From assembly GCA_028408365.1 (NCBI GenBank), contig JAOOLD010000012.1, positions 1-46,729 of the forward strand: DNA of 46,729 bases. The letters run 5' to 3'. Position numbers and translations under genes: made by a program. Below, one piece after another: positions 46,313 through 46,729 of this stretch. Origin of the DNA: Bacteroidota bacterium (lineage in GTDB: Bacteria > Bacteroidota > Bacteroidia > Flavobacteriales > BACL11). Under the pieces are notes generated by a model, which saw only the letters and a program-made list of their open reading frames with translations, was not told the DNA's origin and searched no databases. Every line of letters starts with the position of its first letter. Within the stretch, counting starts at the first letter, position 1.

Positions 46313-46729
46313 TTAAGAATTGTATGGTAGATGAGAGTCATGAAGAACAATCTTTAATTTTTTTTCATCATCAAGAATATAGACAAAAGAAAATTCAACC
46401 TTTAACTCTTGACCACTAGAATCTTTGAAATAATAGTTTCCCATTGCATAAGCCATATTGTTTATTATTCTAATTCCTTTGTTTTCCCATCGAACATTGT
46501 TCCAACATTTTAATGCAAAGCCTTTGTCCTCAGAATAAAGTTCATTATTGCCGATAAAATAAGAAAGAGCTGATTCAAAATCAGTTCTAAATTGAGTTTC
46601 GCTTGCCAAGGTTGGTTTGAATAGTAAAGGCTTAGTAAAATCATAAAAATTTTTCACGAATTCTTTGGCAGTTTTAGCATAGTCTTTTTTGCTTGAAAAG
46701 TCTTCACCAATTTTAACAACTCCCTTACC
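46313..46729 (-). CDS. NTF2/SnoaL-like small protein, 5' end cut off
   Basis: The frame is open to the window edge (GKGVVKIGEDFSSKKDYAKT...), so the start lies outside; the internal GTG at 46657 is not the true start. The visible ~138 residues have LLFKPTLASETQFR, ALSYFIG, EDKGFALKCW, AMGNYYF, KVEFSF and KIVLHDSHLPY, the pattern of a small cone-shaped NTF2-like family found in cyanobacteria and Bacteroidota. I recall members being labelled phosphoribosyl-AMP cyclohydrolase, but no HisI zinc or metal motifs are present, so I do not use that name. Function unknown. Confidence 0.72.
   Translation of the reverse strand, partial: GKGVVKIGEDFSSKKDYAKTAKEFVKNFYDFTKPLLFKPTLASETQFRTDFESALSYFIGNNELYSEDKGFALKCWNNVRWENKGIRIINNMAYAMGNYYFKDSSGQELKVEFSFVYILDDEKKLKIVLHDSHLPYNS

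Overview
This is an AT-rich chromosomal window from a member of the Bacteroidota, most likely Flavobacteriales. I judge this from the cargo proteins that carry type IX secretion (T9SS) C-terminal domains, the DUF4835/PorD-type gene beside coaBC and recN, the Bacteroidota-type omega subunit, and several promoters with the TAnnTTTG -7 element typical of the phylum. Genus cannot be fixed from this sequence. Genes at both ends are cut by the window edge.

Layout. (1) 1-1666 (+): the 3' part of a GNAT-like acyltransferase gene overlapping an arginase-fold (histone-deacetylase-like) deacetylase gene. (2) 1748-16669 (+): a tight run of four genes for large exported proteins, about a third of the window. 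They are a 1,568-aa beta-helix/jelly-roll protein, a 437-aa protein, a 2,413-aa protein with three seven-bladed propellers, and a 551-aa lamin-tail protein. They share signal peptides, repeat modules and T9SS-like tails, and look like one surface or adhesion locus. The run ends at a bidirectional terminator shared with a tRNA-Arg(UCU) gene. (3) 16849-19851: ribH and a TPR membrane protein (-), divergent recF and a DUF721 gene (+), and ndk (-). (4) 19921-22694 (+): nrnA-like DHH phosphoesterase, a cyclophilin-FKBP double PPIase, a fossil T9SS tail, and menG/ubiE. (5) 22703-33620 (-): gyrA, an M16 protease, a TPR protein, a zinc metalloprotease and an M32 carboxypeptidase. (6) 33785-36319 (+): clpC. 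(7) 36333-42824 (-): bamD, rpoZ, coaBC, porD-like, recN, fabI and a lipid-type methyltransferase, with a good promoter in front of bamD. (8) 42878-46729 (-): an NTF2-like gene (partial), ligA, a DUF6913-like gene and dapA.

Most genes from 16.8 kb onward are ordinary housekeeping genes packed with 1-20 bp overlaps. The unusual biology is in the 15-kb surface-protein run. One propeller is nested inside an Ig-like repeat, and a 1.33-kb repeat-plus-propeller module is tandemly duplicated. A shared IYGDDP module occurs in three consecutive genes. The terminal cassette differs in base composition, and a matching tail fossil lies 7 kb away between PPIase and menG. Secondary points are a methyltransferase coupled to fabI, a GyrA with a roughly 100-residue acidic tail, CoaBC active-site substitutions, and a near-perfect direct repeat in front of clpC.
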